DNA of 64,000 nt from contig CAYVIB010000001.1 in NCBI GenBank assembly GCA_964451365.1, positions 293,876 to 357,875 of the forward strand, given 5' to 3'. Positions 62,166 to 64,000 of the stretch are shown in pieces. The stretch comes from CAYVIB01 sp964451365 (lineage in GTDB: Bacteria > Pseudomonadota > Gammaproteobacteria > Pseudomonadales > Cellvibrionaceae). The first letter of the stretch is position 1; each line of letters starts with the position of its first letter. Position numbers and translations under genes: made by a program. Under the pieces are notes generated by a model. That model made no database searches. It was not told the DNA's origin and worked only from the letters and a program-made list of their open reading frames with translations.

Positions 62166-63884
62166 TCAGCGGTCTTCCCACGAAGAGCTGAATGATCTAC
62201 CGCGTCCTCCTGGTGATTCGCTTTTTTCCGTTGCATCCAGCGAGTGATACGAAAACTGTTTAATACTGCCGGTGGAAAACAGGCAGCGATCGAGTTTGAT
62301 AGTGGTAGCTTTATGATCGCTTAGCAGCTTGGCTTTGGTCATATCCTGAAAGGGGGCTTTGGCGGTCAATATTGTCGCCGGAATTTCTCCAAATTTGGAC
62401 GGTGGTAACAGAATGGCGCGCATATAATCCGAAAAACCGCCCATGTCATAAATTTGTGCGATACCGCTGGCCGAGGGGTGATTCGATAAAAGTTGAATGC
62501 CCAATTGCGAAGCCTGTTTGAGCTGTTTGACCCAACGTACCACACCCAGATTCCAGCTTTTTCTACCGGCCTCCTTGATACCGACCAACTCGCCGGCCTC
62601 CACCCGTGTCGGCATGTCACCTTTCCATAGCAGGCAGTAACCCCCGGCGCTGATATTCTGTACGGTAACCTGGTAGGTCGGTTTTGCGTAATCCTGGCCG
62701 GTGGCCTTGCTGTCCACGGGTGTCAAGCCGGCGGAAAAAGATCGACCGGGATTATTTTGCCAAGCGGAATCGTCATTGCCCTGGTGGATAAAATCCTCAA
62801 ATTTAATCCCGCCGCTGACAAAGTAGTGACAGTCGACCAGACCGATACAAACATCCGCGGCATTCTGCACGGGCCGGCGCTCCATCTTGCGTTCCATGGC
62901 GCCGCCCCACCGTCGCAGCAGGTGGGAAACAAGCGAGCCGGGCAGCCTGGTTTGGTCACCGGCGCTTTTGGTGGCAATAATATCCTCGGTTGTACCCTCA
63001 TGCCTGTTTAATTGGTCCAGCAGTGCCTTGAGATCCAGTTCAAGCAGGTAGTCCTCCTCCGAGCCGCTGAATCGGGCTTTGTTTTCCGGTGGTTGCTCGT
63101 GGGACTGGTTGACGACAAATTGGTTTTGCCTGTCGCGGCCGCCGGAGGCCAGAAGCCTGACCATGGAACACCACCTGGCCAGGGCGGCATAAACTTGCCC
63201 CATGTCTTTTTGGCCGAGTTGATTGGTGCCGGCGGTCGCCAGCAACAATATCCTGATGTAGGCGTTTTCAACCGTGGAAGCCGGCATGTCGCTGAGTACT
63301 TTGTCAGCCACCGGCCTTTTCTGCAATTCATAGAAGCAGGCGGTGCGATGCAGATTGTGGGCGAGGCGCCACAGGCTGCCCGGGGGGTATGTATACAACT
63401 GGTAACTGCGCAGGATTATCTGGCCGATACCGGTCATAGCCCGGTTCAGTGCCGTGGCCAGCATTTCCAATGTCTGGGCTTTCAGCTTGTTTTGGACCAC
63501 GATGTCCCGCGCGCAAGCGACATAACCGTCCACCATGTGTTTTTGCAGGGCCTGGGCAATCACTGCGGTTTTATGCGCAGGCTCGGGCAGTACCACCGGC
63601 TGGTTCAGGAAATCCTTGCTCAGGCCCTGAAGGCAGTGATGCAGGCTGGGCCGAAGTGCTTCAAGCATTTCGAACCGCGTTTTGGGGTCGGTTTTAAGCC
63701 TGATCAGCTCCGGAATACTTCTGTAAAGGGTGGCGCTGGTTTGGGAAATCTGCGTGGCGTGAAGGCTTTCCACCCATTCTTTGACCTTGCCGGTTTTGTT
63801 GCCGGAACAGAAGCTCAACCGCGCCAAGTCATTGCTGGGCATGGGCAGGTGGGTTAAGAAATGTTTTGGTTCGAAATTAGTCAT
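62166..63884 (-). CDS. Large protein with a C-terminal PilZ-like domain
   Basis: The 572-residue protein has a mostly helical N-terminal part of unknown family. From about residue 420 there is a PilZ-like barrel: YQVTVQNISAGGYCLLW (the N-x-S-x-x-G motif), VEAGELVGI, NLGVVRWVKQ and LGIQLL. The upstream RxxxR motif that completes c-di-GMP binding is not clear, so ligand binding is unproven. The start is uncertain: ATG 63884 (AAGGGG upstream) and ATG 63896 are both possible. The location next to fimX suggests a shared role in c-di-GMP control of pili or the cell surface. Confidence 0.6.
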   Translation of the reverse strand: MTNFEPKHFLTHLPMPSNDLARLSFCSGNKTGKVKEWVESLHATQISQTSATLYRSIPELIRLKTDPKTRFEMLEALRPSLHHCLQGLSKDFLNQPVVLPEPAHKTAVIAQALQKHMVDGYVACARDIVVQNKLKAQTLEMLATALNRAMTGIGQIILRSYQLYTYPPGSLWRLAHNLHRTACFYELQKRPVADKVLSDMPASTVENAYIRILLLATAGTNQLGQKDMGQVYAALARWCSMVRLLASGGRDRQNQFVVNQSHEQPPENKARFSGSEEDYLLELDLKALLDQLNRHEGTTEDIIATKSAGDQTRLPGSLVSHLLRRWGGAMERKMERRPVQNAADVCIGLVDCHYFVSGGIKFEDFIHQGNDDSAWQNNPGRSFSAGLTPVDSKATGQDYAKPTYQVTVQNISAGGYCLLWKGDMPTRVEAGELVGIKEAGRKSWNLGVVRWVKQLKQASQLGIQLLSNHPSASGIAQIYDMGGFSDYMRAILLPPSKFGEIPATILTAKAPFQDMTKAKLLSDHKATTIKLDRCLFSTGSIKQFSYHSLDATEKSESPGGRGRSFSSSWEDR

Positions 63885-64000
63885 GAGCCCCTTCATTGGC
63901 CCTTCCGTGGCAATTTCCCTAAGTATAGTCTTTTGTCGTCGGTGCTTGGGGCCTGTTAACACTAATTCGGTTATCGCTGCTGGAGGCCATTTTTTCGTCC

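Overview
The window looks like a chromosomal segment of a marine or plant-polysaccharide-degrading gammaproteobacterium of the Cellvibrionaceae type (Saccharophagus, Teredinibacter, Cellvibrio and relatives). The reasons are secreted carbohydrate-active enzymes built from CBM2, CBM10 and catalytic modules joined by runs of 40-44 serines, a lytic polysaccharide monooxygenase, and gammaproteobacterial gene orders (rnr-rlmB, rpsF-rpsR-rplI-dnaB, panC-panD, fimX beside serB). The genus is an inference; no rRNA is present.

Layout. 1-3.4 kb: the end of a histidine kinase, a single-domain response regulator, a divergent DsbA-like oxidoreductase, and an orphan protein that joins TssB-like and TssC-like type VI sheath regions. 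3.7-10 kb: a compact type IV pilus minor-pilin operon (fimT/gspH-like, pilV, pilW, pilX, pilY1, pilE-like), closed by a convergent lipoprotein gene. 10-14 kb: a non-coding stretch with a nested palindrome, then a YfiR-family periplasmic protein overlapping a hybrid sensor kinase. 14-21 kb: cellulose-attack genes, namely CBM2-CBM10-GH5, an AA10 monooxygenase with CBM2, a small inner-membrane protein carrying a CBM2-like domain that lacks the binding tryptophans, and a membrane-bound spermidine-synthase-like protein. 21.5-32 kb: housekeeping genes (tRNA-Leu, rnr, rlmB, a CE2-like esterase, an outer-membrane barrel, rpsF, rpsR, a membrane protein, rplI, dnaB, panC, panD).

32.6-47.7 kb is a sugar-acid locus. 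kdgK and a mannonate dehydratase of the enolase superfamily come first. A GntR regulator then divides two arms that together encode a complete non-phosphorylating (Weimberg-type) pentose oxidation route: an SDR sugar dehydrogenase, an SMP-30 lactonase, an IlvD/EDD sugar-acid dehydratase, an FAH-family 2-keto-3-deoxy acid dehydratase candidate and a 2-oxoglutarate semialdehyde dehydrogenase. A mutarotase and a YtfQ-YtfR-YtfT-YjfF-type furanose ABC importer lie in the same unit. Arabinofuranose or xylose released from hemicellulose would be taken up and oxidised to 2-oxoglutarate. A GST and a GH26 mannanase follow on the minus strand.

49.8-64 kb: acs, a 273-bp inverted-repeat element that looks like a MITE, a SlyD-like isomerase, ppnN, an Smr-domain protein, a MAPEG protein, an OlsF-like double acyltransferase, a YtjB/AhpA-type membrane protein divergent from serB, a FimX-like degenerate GGDEF-EAL protein and a PilZ-like protein cut off shortly before its upstream region ends. 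FimX and the PilZ-like protein plausibly act on the type IV pili whose tip and minor pilins are encoded at 3.7-10 kb.

The most unusual items are the CBM2-like membrane protein at 18956-19555, the orphan TssB/TssC fusion with an internal 15-bp tandem repeat, the MITE-like element at 51795-52067, the nested palindrome at 10808-10952 and the structured leader in front of the GH5 gene.
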